The notes below the pieces were generated by a model. That model was not told where the DNA came from. It ran no database searches and saw only the letters and a program-made list of their open reading frames with translations. DNA of 64,000 bases from positions 33,516,162 to 33,580,161 of the forward strand of contig OU612067.1 in the NCBI GenBank assembly GCA_914767715.1, written 5' to 3'. Positions 10,651 through 24,400 of this stretch are shown here, piece by piece. The position numbers were made by a program, and so were the translations under genes. Source of the DNA: Membranipora membranacea. Taxonomy: Eukaryota; Bryozoa; Gymnolaemata; Cheilostomatida; Membraniporidae. Each line of letters begins with the position of its first letter. Positions within the stretch are counted from its first letter, which is position 1.

Positions 10651-11184
10651 TTTATCAAGTAAGAAAAATTAGTGTATTAGAGAACACTGCAAGTCAAATA
10701 AGTACAAGCAGATGCACATCGATGCCATACATATTGTGCTAAGGCACCCATAGAGATGTGAACCAATGAGCCCGGAGTAATACTGGCAACACAAGAATCT
10801 ACTCAATCTGTGGTCAGACTATCCTCTGGTCAAATACATTACAACGGATTCTGAGAGTCAGTACGTATTTCTGCTTTCAATCATGTGTATCCTTGATATT
10901 CAGCCAATAAAATTGTTTTAACAGATGTCCTCTTCAACCGTTAATACATGAGAAAACCAGTGGCATCGTTTGCGGACTGTTCTACTCAAGTGGCTGCCCA
11001 ACAAACTTGATATTGATTTGAGGAATGCCGCATTTGAGGGCGAGTAAATATTAAAGAGGAGGAAGATGGCAATGTGTGTTCATATCGTCCTGGAGGCAAT
11101 ATCTCATCCCTTACCTGTAATGAGTATCTAGCAAAAATTGTTTTTTCCAAGGTGCCCGGTTTCCCAAGAAGACATGGACCAGGT

Positions 11185-11421
11185 ACGTGATGTTTGATGT
11201 TTGTTTATTTAGACATTTCCGGTATCACTCCTAAGAAGGTTGACAAAATTTAAATGTTTACATAAAAATTGATGGAAAAATATTGCACTAATTGAAAAAT
11301 CTCATATAGAATTAAAAATAGCTGTTCTGCCGTTTTACAGTACGGCATTTGCTGGGTCGGTATTTGTCGATTACTGCTTTACGGGCGGATTTTCTTTGAG
11401 TGTTAGGTCTGATTCTATTGT
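11185..11421. other. LINE 3' region
   Basis: On the minus strand this continues the LINE frame of the next entry (a YRPSKCRT stretch around 11345-11370), then becomes AT-rich untranslated sequence. The plus strand has nothing recognisable. Confidence 0.45.
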
Positions 11422-12004
11422 TCAGCGGATGGGTATTATCGGTTGTATTTTTAAAAAGTCTTCGCTGCATAGAGACATTAAGAAGTCGGATATATAGGGT
11501 AAGGCTAGCTTGGTCAGTCTATCGACATAGTGCTCTATGTGTGGCATCATCATGCGTGTAGCGTATCTCTGCACTTTCTCTAGTTTCTCTTTATCGGCTT
11601 CGGAGATAAACTGAAACCATACTGGGCAGGCGTAGGAAAGAACGGGTTTGACATTGGCAGCATAGAATGTTATCAGTCCTGCGGTGTTCATACCCATGGT
11701 CTTAAGCTGCTTCATCTGATACAGTCTGCTATTGCATTTGCTCACGACAGAGTCTATGTGGTCACTAAAAGACAGTTGAGTGTCTACAGTGACTCCTAAT
11801 AGTTTAGCAGATTTAGATGGGGAGATAAAAGTATCATCACTGGGGTTTACATCGATGTTCATACCAGATCGGTCAGAAAAAGCAATATTCAATACAACAG
11901 TCTTATTTGAGTTGAGAAGCATACTCTTTTCTAAAGACCAACTATTAGCATTTGATATAGCATCAGAGACATTGTCATCGGTGGGGTTTACAATAGGCTT
12001 ATAA
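11315..12004 (-). mobile_element. LINE fragment, post-palm region of reverse transcriptase
   Basis: The minus-strand frame from 11922 to 11422 carries the KLLGVTVDTQLSF block (the LGV..D..L motif after the reverse transcriptase palm), then RLYQMKQLK and a VLSYACPVWF motif, all typical of CR1/L2-like ORF2 C-termini. A frameshift near 11440 leads to RIRPNTQRKSARKA, a basic LINE terminus. It directly follows, in the same direction, an endonuclease-bearing LINE, but the catalytic FADD box is missing between them. The two parts may come from one element with an internal deletion or from two elements fused at about 12004. Confidence 0.7.
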
Positions 12005-13852
12005 AATGTGGGAACTTTCTCCTATCTCCGTACCAACTCTCACCTTTAGTTCTACGTCTTCTATCATCACGTTGATGATGTGAAGTTTGTCTGGTTGTAG
12101 GATGGAGCGAAGATCTTCTAAAAACCAAGGCCCTGCGTATGGTAACAAAGGCCTTGCTCATATCCATTAAGAGGAGCAGTGATTTGTAGTTGGCTGAAGT
12201 GATGGCTTTCTTAGCCATTATCTTGATGGTGAATACTTGCTCAGAGGTAGAGCGGTCACTCCGATAAGCTGATTGTGTGGAAATATGAGCATCTATTTTA
12301 TCTCCTATCCTTCTGATGACGCAGATAGCCAGTATTTTCCGAAGGATTGATAGCAGGATAATGGGCCGGAGGTTGTCTGCAGAACCTTTTTTCTTACCGG
12401 GCTTCTGTAATGGAACGAGGACACCTTGTTTGATCTCCATGGGGTATTCTCCGGTTGATGCCATTATATTGAACATTTTTGCAGTATCTTCATAGATATT
12501 TGTTGGGCCGCACTTTATCTGTTCGGGTCTTAACTGATCTATGCCTGGGGCTCTTATGGTCTCAAAGTTTATGCACTGCTATCCTCACTTCATCAGCAGT
12601 GAAGGGGTTTGTTATTTTCATGGGTTCTATGGTTGGCATGTTGGGGACATTCTGGTTATGAAATATTTCCCGGAAGTGCCTGCTGATGATTTCCACGTGA
12701 TTCTGAGCGTTGGTTGTGACCCCTTCACCTGTGTCTATCAGGAGTGGTTTCATGCTGCCATTAGAGTTGAGCATTCTCACAGCTTCAAACATTCTGTGTG
12801 GGTCGTCATTATGTTCTTGAATTTTCATCACTTGATTGATGACTCTCTCATGCTCCTTAAGAACAACCTGCTCAAGTAACTCCTGATTGTAAGATCTTGT
12901 TGTTTTTGGTGTTGGTGTATCCGAGAACTTCCTCAGCCGCTTCTTTATTTGCCTCCATGATGTCCTTCGTCACAGGGTCTCTTAGATTCATATAGTCTAT
13001 CTTCTTGGTCACTCTTTTCTTTGTGCCCCAATTCACCAGATCCATTTTGATCCGTACCAGCCGGTGGTCTGTGAATGTTGTTGTCCCGCTATGCGATCTG
13101 GAATTGCGCACCAGCTCTTTACATGACATCCTGATCAGAATATAGTCTATCTGATTCCTAAAAGGGTTGTGACGAAAGGTGCCATCTGCACTTTTACATT
13201 GTCTATATTGGCTTTCCCAGGTGTTTCTATGCCTCAATAGGTGGTCAAACAACGTGTTGGTGAGGACCATTTCATGGTGTACTGCAAATTCTTGCAGTTT
13301 CTTCCCGTTTAAATTCAGTTTTCCTTTCCCGCATTTGCCCACAGCCATCTTGTATTCGCGATGTCCAGACCCTGTTTTAGCATTAAAGTCTCCTAGAACT
13401 ATAAGGATAGCTCTTTGGCAAACCCTGTTCACTAGTGATGATAGTTCGGAGTAGAATTCTTCCCTCACATCAGGTCTTTTCTCGCATTCAGGTAGGGTTG
13501 GTGCATAGCAATTGATAAAATAAATGAGTCTCTTCAGTTTTTCTGATTCTTTCATTGTGATCTTCATCATACATAGCCTGTTTGAGACTGGTGTGAAAGT
13601 ACATATGGTGTCTTCTTTCACTATGAGTGCAACGCATGCTTTGTTGTTTACATGTGATCCTGAATGGTGTACTATATACAATTTCTTACCATCTGTTGTG
13701 CTTATTACTTCAGTGTCAGTTTGTCTACAGTGAGTTTCCTGTATTGCTAGTAAGGTCAGATTGTAGGCTGCTATGTCATCAGCAAGTGTGAGTTTCTTTT
13801 CCTGTGTTCTCATCCCTCTGCAATTGAGTGTTCCAATCATAAGCTTCCTCAT
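11988..13852 (-). mobile_element. LINE ORF2, endonuclease plus N-terminal reverse transcriptase
   Basis: Translation starts at ATG 13852. Residues 1-270 are an APE-type endonuclease with the expected motifs: TLNCRG near the start, IQETH around residue 40, GDFNAKTG around 155, NQIDYIL around 235 and TDHRLV around 265. The reverse transcriptase part follows in broken frames: a linker to about 12562, a GIDQLRPEQI-like stretch, LVPLQKPGKKKGSADNLRPI at about 12420-12360, and LLMDMSKAF around 12160 (the first palm Asp). The element stops at about 12000 without the FADD box. The endonuclease frame is long and open (326 codons), so decay is recent. The clade is uncertain. Confidence 0.85.
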
Positions 13853-14661
13853 TTCGGTGGTTAAAATGTTGACTAAAAGTTGTGTTACTATAAGATAGGT
13901 TTAGCAGTGCAGTTGGGCAGTGTAGTTGAGCTGAGATCTGTGGAGTTGACAGATTTGTCAAAATTTGAGACTTGTATGAAACTTGCGCCGGATTAGATCT
14001 GACTCTGAATTGATGATTATGATACACCTCACAAAATGGCGACTAATATTGATCTCCAATACAGTAATGGTACATTTATTAATGACTCATATTGGCAGGT
14101 GCCGGCTAAAGCAGCCATAGAATACAAAAGGTACTCACCAGAGTGACTCTTAACAAATAATTGTCTGTAAATTCTATATCAAGAGTTCAATATCATTGCA
14201 ATGATAGTTGAAACAGCTGATTCATTAGTATCCTCAGTAACTTACAGTTGAGTTGAGCTCAATCATTCATTGACATAATTTTATGAAAACATTGCACTCA
14301 ATTACATTTAGCGCAGTATTAGGCTTACTATGGCCTGTACCACTTCCTATTCATAATAAATAATGTAAGGATACTTAACAGATGATCATAGTAAGATAAT
14401 AGATTATTAATTGAGAAAAAAGGATGTCGTCTTTCTGTAATTTTGATATTAGGGATCAACAGAATCAACTGAGCTTTGTCACAGTGCTGAGTTTTTCAGG
14501 TGATAAGACTCTGTATTTTATGATGTATATAATTATGTTTAACTATGTAGCTATGCTGTTGAGCAGTGAAACAGAGCAAAGTAGTGGGGTAAAGGCATAT
14601 TATTGGCCTGATCTGCTAGCAATGATATGGTAACTGTTTGTCTATTTATCTCTTTCTCTAG
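13853..14661. other. Spacer upstream of the central receptor
   Basis: About 800 bases of AT-rich sequence. It presumably holds the LINE 5' end and an intron or upstream region of the central receptor. No signal-peptide exon or convincing promoter was found. One possible tiny exon (about 14065-14098, between AATACAG and a GTGCCG donor) is too short to support. Confidence 0.4.
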
Positions 14662-17600
14662 CGCCACCATCAGCACCGACCTTGGTTGTTATCAGAGCTA
14701 CATCACCATATTGTGTCATTTTAACCTGGGACCAGCCAGCTCAACACAATGGTGAACTTTCTAAGTATGGGGTATGTAAATTATGAATCTTATATCAAGT
14801 GATTCCGAGAGAATAAAGTTAATATAAAAGCCTTTAACTTCTAAGAGCTAAAGCTATACATCAAGTGAACCATCATTTCTGTCTTCATTACAGTATAGGT
14901 GCACCGGAACATCTAGTTACAATCCTACAGAAGCAGGAGGGCAAGCACTCAACACAACCGTCTGTGGATTTTCACCGTACCAGCAGATTCAGTGTGATGT
15001 TAGATCCAAACATAGTGCCGTTGTTGGTGGAGTCGCTTCATCTGAAAGGATTCGCACAAACTGTGCTGGTATGCATAATGGTTGTGGTGTTCAATTCTGC
15101 AACACTGTGTACCCAAACTTGCTTTGGTATATGTGATGAAATGAGTATGGTAGTCGCCTGTGAGTAGATAGTTTAAGTGCTTAAACTCTGTCGGGATTGT
15201 TGGTAGTAGAATATCATTATCAACGACCTTCCCAAAGCGGTTGATTATGAAATGCTACTACCAGCTGTCCCGACAGAGTTTAAGCGCTCAAACTAGTAAG
15301 TAGACAACAAAACAATAATTTACAAATGTGCAGATTAAAGATTGCTATGACGATGATCGCAATAAGAGAGAGACTCTAAAACATGCAACAATAATCAAAA
15401 GACTATATACATATTAATTTGAGGATATTAGAGTTACGGATCATTTTCAACGAGTTAACAGTAAAATATAACAGTAAAGAAAGTTTTGATGATGTCTGCT
15501 ACCTCTGGATTGAAAGTTTGAATGAAAAATGGGAAGTTCCTGCGCAATTCAAACTAAAGGAAAAGTTGTTTATACATATATTTTGTTGCTATTCTATTTA
15601 TGTCAATGTACGAAATGACCACTTGGCAAACAACAGTCAAAAACTCTTCATTTATGAATAAATGTATCATCAAGATGAGTGATTGATCTAGTGAGTATTA
15701 ATCTTGCATGATACTGATATGATGTCTGTTTCAGCTCCCTCTAAGCCACGAAATCTAGCTTTTGGAGCGCCTTCTGAGGTTCAAGAATCTGGAAGACAGA
15801 GATGGAGGTACACTGTGACATGGATAGTAAGTCTTCCTAGTTTAGTGTCACTTTGTTCTTTCTTGTTAGTTGGTGAGGAACATTACTTGACTGTTCTTAA
15901 TAAATCAAACGACCAATTCAGCACACAGACCTTTTTAGTATCTAAGTAAACGAGTTTAATATTCAATACAGTAAGAACATATGCATAAAAATTACCAAAT
16001 CTATTTCTTGTATGATTTACTGAATTTCAGAACTCAACATCAATCAACTGTGGCTCCTGGCGCACAGGGACATATAAGAAAGCTTATGAGACAAACTTCC
16101 CTAACATGACAGCTAACGCTGCACAAAGAGGCCATGCAACCAGATCAAGAGATGTGTATGCTGATGGTAATACAGAAGTATCATTCTATATAAGAGCTTG
16201 TAATAACCTGGACCTCTGCTCAGAATATGAAGTTCTCACCATCACAACTTCACCCTTGCGTAAGTTTAAAACTTATCACTCATTCAAAGTATCAACAATC
16301 TAGTCTGATTTGCAAATTGAACTAAAGATATTCCTACAAAATGGCATAACATCTAACAGCAAATGTATTTCCATTTCATGTTAACTCAATTGTCTCTAGG
16401 TCCACAGGTTGGCCCCAGAAATACCAGAGTTACTCCATTGAATGGTAGCTGTGTTCAGATGGATTGGGATCCACCTCAATATCCTAATGATGAAAACCTA
16501 CATTATCAGGTTAGTTAGCCCTCAGAACCGATTTATATAATCATACTGCATTAATGAAGCAAATGAACAATAAATTACTCAAAACAGGTTAAGATCAACA
16601 GATTGAAGATCATTTTAACCCTGCCAATCCACATGCATTATGCATCCATGTTTCAATATGAATGCACCAATGGTAGTCTCTTAAACCAAACATCATCTAC
16701 CAGAAAAGGATACTACTGTGGATATAAACCTTATGAAAATGTTGGCTGTACTGTTAGAGCAGTAAACAGTGCAGGTGTGAGCAACGACAGCAGTTCACAT
16801 GGAAGATCTGGTTGCGCAAGTGAGTCTGGTAGTTGAGTAGTTGAATGATTCAAATATGGACACATACAGAGGTACACTGATCATGTTCCAAGTTTGCAGA
16901 GGTTTTGTTCAAAAATGTTGTTAAGAATAGAAAGATGACAGTTATAAATATTTCATAATTGATCACCATTAAATCATCAATACATAATAATTTAATGTAA
17001 TCAGGTAAAGAGAGAGAAATGTAAAAAAAATCTAACATGAAAAGAAAAGTACTGTCATCATGAGTTTATCCATCTGCCAAATAAGACCAAATGTCTTAGA
17101 TTTCCTAAGGAGTTAAAAAACCTCAATATCCTACTGATACACATACACATTGAATTGGAATGGTTTGTTTTAGGTCGTGTCGAAAATAATGACAATGAAT
17201 TAAGCTTATTAGCCCTGCCCAACTTATGTTTTCAATCTTTTATTCAGAACCTCAATTGATTGGGAGGCTCACTGATTTTCTTTCCGATGATATTTCTGAT
17301 GGAAAGAGAAAACTCCATCTGAATATAACACAACTGGTGAGTATAAAGCTCATTTTAGACACCTCATCTCCTTTTGATAAAATTAACGGCTTCTCCAATT
17401 TTTTCAAGCGAATGAGTGAATAGTGGGAAAATTGGGCTGTAACTAAAGAGGTAAAAATTTGATTTACATTTGTTTCATATAAGTATGCAAAATTCACTGC
17501 TGGCTAAATCAAGATGTATCTCATTTTAACCATAGGCTATCAGACCAAATTGTGAGTCAATCCGCAACATATCATTCCGGGTTGGTGGTAGAAATCTAAG

Positions 17601-18453
17601 TGCTGAGAACCTCCATACCATCAATGATCTTGAGGCAGTGACCTCCTATGATGTTGAAGTGATGATTACTAACAATGCAGGATTTCAGACTATGATAACG
17701 GGATACTACACTACAGGGGAATTGAGTGAGTTATCTATAAATCAGAACTCTGGTATGATATTATAGGGTATGAGACATTATAGAGATCAGCTATTTAGTG
17801 GACTGACACTGTGAAATCTTATGTATCTCAAATATAGAAACTATATTTTTGTAATCAAAGTTGAATTTTTAATAGTTATTTTTCTGCCTCTTCACATCCA
17901 CTGCTTGTCAAATGCTAGATACATGTTGCTACACAACACATGATTCATGTTGCAGGACCAGAAGGTGCTCCAATAGTAGAAATATCTTCAAATATCAGTT
18001 GTGTTTCTTTAAAACTGGAGCCTCCCATCAAGAGTAACGGAGTGATCACATACTATATGGTAAATAATAATAATGAGACTGAACTAGTAGTTTCAAAATA
18101 CATTTAATTATCCGCCATCTTAAATTGTATTTTGCAAATTGAACTTTATGGAAGGTATGGATGAAATACCTAAAATTTCGATGGCACGATGAATATTGTA
18201 GAAGTTGAGCATGTCATATTCCCTACCATGTTTAAGCATGTATATTACCGAAAATTTTAGTATTCCTGTGGTTATGCTGATGAAAACTCTGATGCTCTAC
18301 AGCTTGAGACTTTCAATGCTTCTGAGCAATCCAGTGCTGAACCGATGGTCTGTAACTTCGCATCAGCTTCTCTGATAGAATGTAATATTACTGCTGTAAA
18401 CAGTATCGGCTCAAGCCCTAATATATCAGTATATGGATATACTCAAGTCAGGG
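14662..18453 (+). CDS. FN3 ectodomain exons of the central RPTP
   Basis: Exon pairs 14662-14771/14894-15068, 15735-15826/16031-16259, 16400-16509/16588-16819, 17248-17336/17536-17725 and 17956-18059/18261-18453 each make one FN3-like module. The first exon of a pair generally carries the Pro-rich A-B strands, with a Trp in most (for example LTWDQP or MDWDPP). The second carries the C' to G strands with a C..YSCGY or YECTNGS start and an AVNSAG- or AVNSIGSS-type end. Modules begin after phase-1 introns, which permits in-frame exon skipping. Many N-x-S/T sites and paired Cys suggest a glycosylated, disulphide-bonded surface region. The 5' part of exon 16588-16819 is unusually long, and its acceptor could be any of several nearby AGs. 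Confidence 0.8.
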
Positions 18454-21400
18454 GTAAGATCATAATATTTTTTTCTCAAAACTAATATCAAAATGTACAT
18501 CTGTTGTCAACATAGTGTATAAGAACATTTGAGTTGCATATCCGAGATGTGATATTGCCTTGGCCTTGTCAAACGGCTTCTTTCTGTTTTGTGGTTAGTC
18601 TTGTATATTTGGACAAAATATGAGGAGATGTCTTCTATCTTGTTTCTTAGCCTCATTTATTTGCCTATGAAATAAATAAAAATTCAAAGTTATATAAATT
18701 AGAGCTATAAAATAGAAGACAACGCTTCATTATATGGCCAAAGGTACAAAGGCGAATATTGCATGATTATAGCTACGCAAACAAAAAGCAAGCAATTTGA
18801 ATCTTCCTCCTATAACTAATCTGATTTGATTGCAGTTCCTGATGCTCTAATTCAACCGTCAATCTCAGATGGAGAGACGGTCCGTCTGATGATAACAGCA
18901 GTGGTACCTGATGAATTTGATATCAATATTAGGTGAGCTAAATAGACATGATTGTTAATTTTTCAATCAGTCAGTTTTTCATCAGGGATATTAGTTCTTA
19001 ACATAACTTTCAACCAAGAAAAACCTAGAAATCATCATCTATCGTTTACCAATTAGGTGGTTTGGGAAAATTCTACAAAAACAATCTAGTTTAAAGATAG
19101 GCTGAAGGTCTAAAAATTGAATCACCATGTAAAAATTTTTTCAATCACATCATTTGAACATGAGAGCTTTCGTACTGTCAATCTGCCATGTTGTTTATCC
19201 AAAGCACCAATATCACCTGTGTATTATATTTAAGGGCTTAAAGTTAAATGATGAGTTAGTTGACTCATTTTTATCTTACACTCTTTAAAATAATATACAC
19301 AAGTTGTCACAATGTCCTCCATGTTGCAGCTTCTACAGAGTAATTATCTTCAAAGGAAAACAAGCACAGCTGGATGACTTTTCCGTGGAGAAGATCTGTG
19401 ATGAAAGCCATGAGTATAACTCTTCGTATGCTGCTAAGCTTCAGCTTCCCTGCTATGTTGCTGCAGAATTAACCCCATTTAATGGATATTTAAGCTTTGA
19501 AATTGGTGATGGAAAAGAATACAACGGCTTTTTGAATACAGCGTTCAAAAAAGGGGATAACTACATTGTTACTGTTGCAGCTCTTTTCGCCCCGAAGGTA
19601 AAAAAAGGCTAGCATAGTCAATTGTTGTGTCCTTTTTCCGATATTGGTATTTGGTCAATACTCTGCCTTAGGAACAGGACACAACTTTCGAGTTAACATT
19701 ACCAGATGATTTTTTTTAATTTTGTTGAAAATGGAAAATTTTAAGCCACTTTCACAACAATGTCCAAAAGACACTAATACCATCCATAAGGTCCCAAAAT
19801 TGTCCTAGCATAAACTCACCTTAAGAAGATGTGCCCTCTCTCCTTCACCTCTGGGATGACCAAAGTGCTTTTTTTGAGTATTCTTTTTTTTATTAACAGG
19901 ATGACGACCGGTATAAGCTCACCGCCTATCTGAAACCCCAGCGATTCACAGGCTCAGGTATGTAGTTATTCACAGAGAGACATACTAAATATAAGGATAT
20001 TGTTTTTGCAGTATGCTGATAACTTTACAGAAGAATGCACTGGCCAATATTAGGCGGATGCACGTATTCTGATGCTGTCAATCCTGTTTGAGCATTTTAT
20101 AGCTTGCTGAAAAGAACCTCCTGAGAAACCTTCAACAGAAAAAAATCCTAACAAGGAGAAGCTCCATACAGGACTGGGGACAAGTATTGGAGCTCTAGCT
20201 CTGATTTCTGCTGCAGGAGTGATAGCTTTTCTTTTGTACAGAAGGAGGTGAATTATATTGTTATCTCCAGTTCCCTTTATTATAATCATATTTTTATTGT
20301 GTTTTTTTATATCATATTATATCAAGAGTAATAATGAATATAGATGCGCATTCTTTGATTTTATACTCCTTTGGAAGCAATCCTTTGTAGCCCATCCCTA
20401 ACTACATTTTTGTTCTCTCAATACTGTAACAGTTTATGCTTTTCTAGGAAAGCTCCCGAGGGTGAAGATGACAATGGGTCTCTTGTACTTGATCAAATCA
20501 GTGATTCAAACATGTTACCACAAGGTGAGTAAACTATTAAATGAAGTATGGAAAACGCATATAAACACACTCATGAAAAGAAAATTCCAGACTAATATAG
20601 CAATATCATGGTTGCATAAAAGTGGCTTGACGCAATGGGCAATGGTGTTCGATTCCTGGCAGGTCACGGTGGTGTCAGGAAGAGCATCCGATCTCATATG
20701 CTCCTGTGCCCCATCAGGATCCAGTTCGTAGACCCGTACTGATACCAAGACAAAAAAAACAAGCAACATCAAGGTTTCTCACACGGTATCACAGGGTATC
20801 GAGACTATAAATGGAAATGAGGTTATGTTCGCATAAAAGTTTCGCATACCTGTTTTCACTCTGCACACATCAATGTTTGCACTTTGGTTCTTCCATACTA
20901 ACACCATTCATCTGTTGTTTAGATGCACCATATGTAAACTTCGTACCAGAAATTGATGATCTTATCAGAGTGACAGCGTTTGATGGTTATGTAAAAAACA
21001 ACAAAACCCACATTACCCAGCAATATGAGGTAAGTGATAACATTCAGACCTGTCAAAAAAAGCAACAAATGAACCAATGCCTGATAGTTAAGAAATGCCT
21101 ATACCATGCTTGTGTCATTGAAAAGCGATCCTGATCCTTGAGTTATGACTGTTTCACTAAGGATGGGAAAAACATGTCCACCTTATTCCTCGGCACGTAA
21201 TGATTAAAAAAAACTCACCATATTTTTGTTATGTGTTCTCAAGCGACGTATAGGTGACTTTGCTCAAACATACTGCAGTTAAGCTTGGCCATAATAGCTT
21301 GTTTCTATAGGTTGCACCCCCACCACAACAGGTATAGAAACATCTAACAACGGATTATTTTGCTGAACAAGACATAACATGCATGTCTTAGAGACAAAGA

Positions 21401-24400
21401 TGTTGTGGTATCTCACATCGAAGTGGTCCATGTAATATTAAAATCTGTTTCCCTGATTTTCTTCTAAAAGAAGTTGCAGAGGCAGGACAAACCCGTGATG
21501 TCTGAAGCGATGGTTCCTGAGAACAGAGTGAAATGTCGATACAAGGGTCTGTATCCAGGTAAGTCAATCATTCCTATCATAAATATTGAAAGTAAGTTAG
21601 AGATTATTCATGAATCAGATGATGTGTGAGGTGTAAGAAGAACGACAGAGAAAATAAGCAGATCTAAAATTCTGTTCTGTTGAGTCCATGGAAAATGAAT
21701 GATTTGTGATTGTTATTATAATTTTTAAGATTTTTTATAATTTAGGTGATGAGTGGAGAGTGAAATTAGATCTTGGAGATGGTGCTGGAAATGACTTCAT
21801 CAATGCATCATACATTGCCGTAATCCTTCTCATGTTTCGTTTTATTTCATATTAACGCTTTGCTTTCCTGACAAGATCAGAAGTCAATGTACAGTGGTGT
21901 TTGGATAAGGTCAATGCTATTAGCTAAGCACATTCAGCTTGATTTATTTAGTATGGTTTTCATTTCTTGTTATTGCGAGGCCCAGCGATGTTGATCGTGG
22001 CTTATCCATAGCCTATATTTGTTCAATCGCAATTCCAGCCAAATATATCAGCTAACCATAGAGCACAGATATACTTTAACAAGCACAGCAGTACTGAGAG
22101 AAAAGCACTGGTCTGGTAGATGGTTTATCAACTGAGGTGGATGTGCCTATAAAAAAAGTCCAAATGTATTGCCAAAAGTTCGAAAGCATTCAGTAAGCAG
22201 CTTGCTGTTGCGAACCTTCCCAAAAAGTTACAGCCACTTCAACATACTGTTTTGATTGTTTTAACCTCTACAAATTTGGGGGAGTGTTAATCTCCACATT
22301 ATCAATTAGGACATTGGTTACAACAAAGATTCATTTTCATAGTCTATTTCTATCACTTAGGATAGTTCATTTCCCTTCTTGTTTGTTAATTTGAGGGGTT
22401 CGGAGGTGATGATAAGTTTATTGCTGCACAAGGTAAGCTTGGTAATTATGGGCTGCACAAAGTATTCAGTTTATGCTAACAGAATTGTTTTTATTTTAGT
22501 TGTGTGGATATAATGTTTCTCTCATTTTAATGCTGCCCATGTTTAGTATTTAATGTTTGGTTAACAGGACCGATGATGTCGAAGATCCGCACTGATGAGT
22601 TTTGGATGATGATATGGCAGCAGAAACCAAAGGCTATTGTTATGGTCACCAATTTCTTTGAAGGAGGCAAGGTAAACACAACATTCCAAAGTCAACCATT
22701 TTGATATTGTTATCTCAACTATCCTATAATATAATTCATTTCAATGTCTTTTGAATTTAGCAGATTGAATGATTCCAGACATTATTTCATGTTGAGGAAT
22801 AATCATAAACTTGTTTCTTTTGGTAGCAAAAGTGTTCCCAGTACATTCCAGAGGAAGTAGGACAATCATTCACATTTGGAGGTGTGGATATCAAGTTGCA
22901 AGCAACAGACATTTGGGCAGATTTTATGGTCAATACTCTGGTGCTTAACAAGGTTGGTTTGGTATGATTGCAGACATGCTTCGCATCATACAATAATATC
23001 CATAATTTTACCAACATTATAGTGTTTATGAGGCTTGGCACAACCATCGTATTATTGGCTTTTTCCTTGAGGAACCTGCGATCACTTCTTGCTGACATGA
23101 AATATAAAAATATGTACCAAAATGGGAATAGAACAATCATGTTTTGATGCAATATGGTGTGAACAAGTAGGGTTAGGTTACTCTGATCAAGATTTTGTTG
23201 AGAATAAGGGTTAATTTCTCAAATGAACATTAATAAATGTTGTTCACTCAGGCTGGAAACACAGAGAGGGTTTTGAAACACTTCTACTACCTATCCTGGC
23301 CTGATCACGGTGTACCTAAGGAGATGAGCTCTTATCTTGTATTTATGAAGAAAGTAAGAGAAGAAACATCACGTCAGAGTGGAGTGATTCTTGTGCACTG
23401 CAGGTATGTAACTTGTCTTTAAAATCCACTTATTACCCTTTCAAGCAAATATTCTAGGGTGTTCAGGCAAACATTATAGCTCACTGGCAGCCTATGCAAA
23501 ATGAGGCTAGAAATGCAACTTCATATCGATGGTCGAGAGACAACTCGGTGAATGTCCGCTATTTCCTGATTTCTGCTTTGTAATAAATTGGATGGATAAT
23601 CATTCACAGGTGATATAAGGGGGTATTGCTGTTTTCGGCTGTTACTCGTCTATTAATAATAGCAGACCCATGAAAGCGTTTACATGTGGTGATTCTGACA
23701 ATACACATCAGATTTTAGGCGTTTCAAAACCATAAATAATTATGTTTTGACTACATTTCCTTATATTGGCAACGTCTTTGGCAACGAGCCAATTCTTGTA
23801 AGTTGTGTAAGGTCCTATATAGCAATGATGATCGACATGAAAAACTTCACCAGAAACAACTATCCAACCCTAACCATCCGATTCATAAATGATAGTGAAA
23901 GATTGGAGGAGGCCAGCATCGCACCCAGTTTTGTACTTACAAGGCTACTTTGTAGTGCTGGAGTTGGTCGAACAGGTACATACATAGCCCTCGATTATCT
24001 GCTGGAGCAAGCAAAGACTGAGCAGAGGGTGAACCCGTATGATAGTGTAAGAAGAATGAGGCTGAGAAGACCCTGTATGGTTCAAACAGTGGTAGGTATC
24101 TAATCTTAGGCTTTATATGAAATCGAATACAAATTAAATATAAATGCTGAGAAAAAAAATACATTGGGATAATGACTAAGGAGTGTTCATAAGATACGAG
24201 TTATAGAGACATCAAACTTTAATGATTTGCAAGAGCACAGTGTTTACAGAAACCAACATTTGTCATAATCAGAAAATTCAAACTTGTGCAAGATATGATA
24301 TTATAGATTTACCTAACTTATCAAAATTTCTAATAGTTGAATAGGCTTCCAATAAGATTTGAATACAATAACAGTAAACAAGGTCGTTGTATTACTTGAC

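Larger units (their letters stand above)
6676..11184 (+). repeat. Composite transposon block, copy 1
   Basis: It matches 39018-43238 in the same orientation. The homology begins at a GTAAACCATGCTTCT stretch and ends at ACATGGACCAGGTAC. It holds pieces of several unrelated elements (pogo/Tigger-like at about 8400-8635, Tx1/L1-like LINE at about 9300-9665, a P-element-like core at about 10195-10640), so the block looks like nested insertions that were duplicated together. It differs from copy 2 by lacking a coding exon (39887-40041 in copy 2), by about 60 bases missing near 7110, and by about 440 extra bases at 9705-10145. A 12-bp-arm palindrome of GACCCTAAAT type lies at 7772-7803. Confidence 0.85.

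Noticed and set aside
13179-13733. Plus-strand frames opposite the LINE endonuclease
   Set aside because: They are shadows of the long minus-strand endonuclease ORF, which carries all expected motifs.
15419-15661. An 80-codon gene in the intron between FN3 modules
   Set aside because: Open but without homology, splice signals or start context, and it lies inside a receptor intron.
20050-20289. Minus-strand 79-codon frame over the transmembrane exon
   Set aside because: Antisense shadow of exon 20115-20247, whose plus-strand helix and flanking exons match the paralogue.
23747-24103. A 118-codon open frame running through intron sequence into the active-site exon of D1
   Set aside because: Only the part from 23956 has homology to PTPs. 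The upstream part is intron reading through the acceptor, and the splice junction 23403/23956 rebuilds [11 protein letters not shown] exactly.
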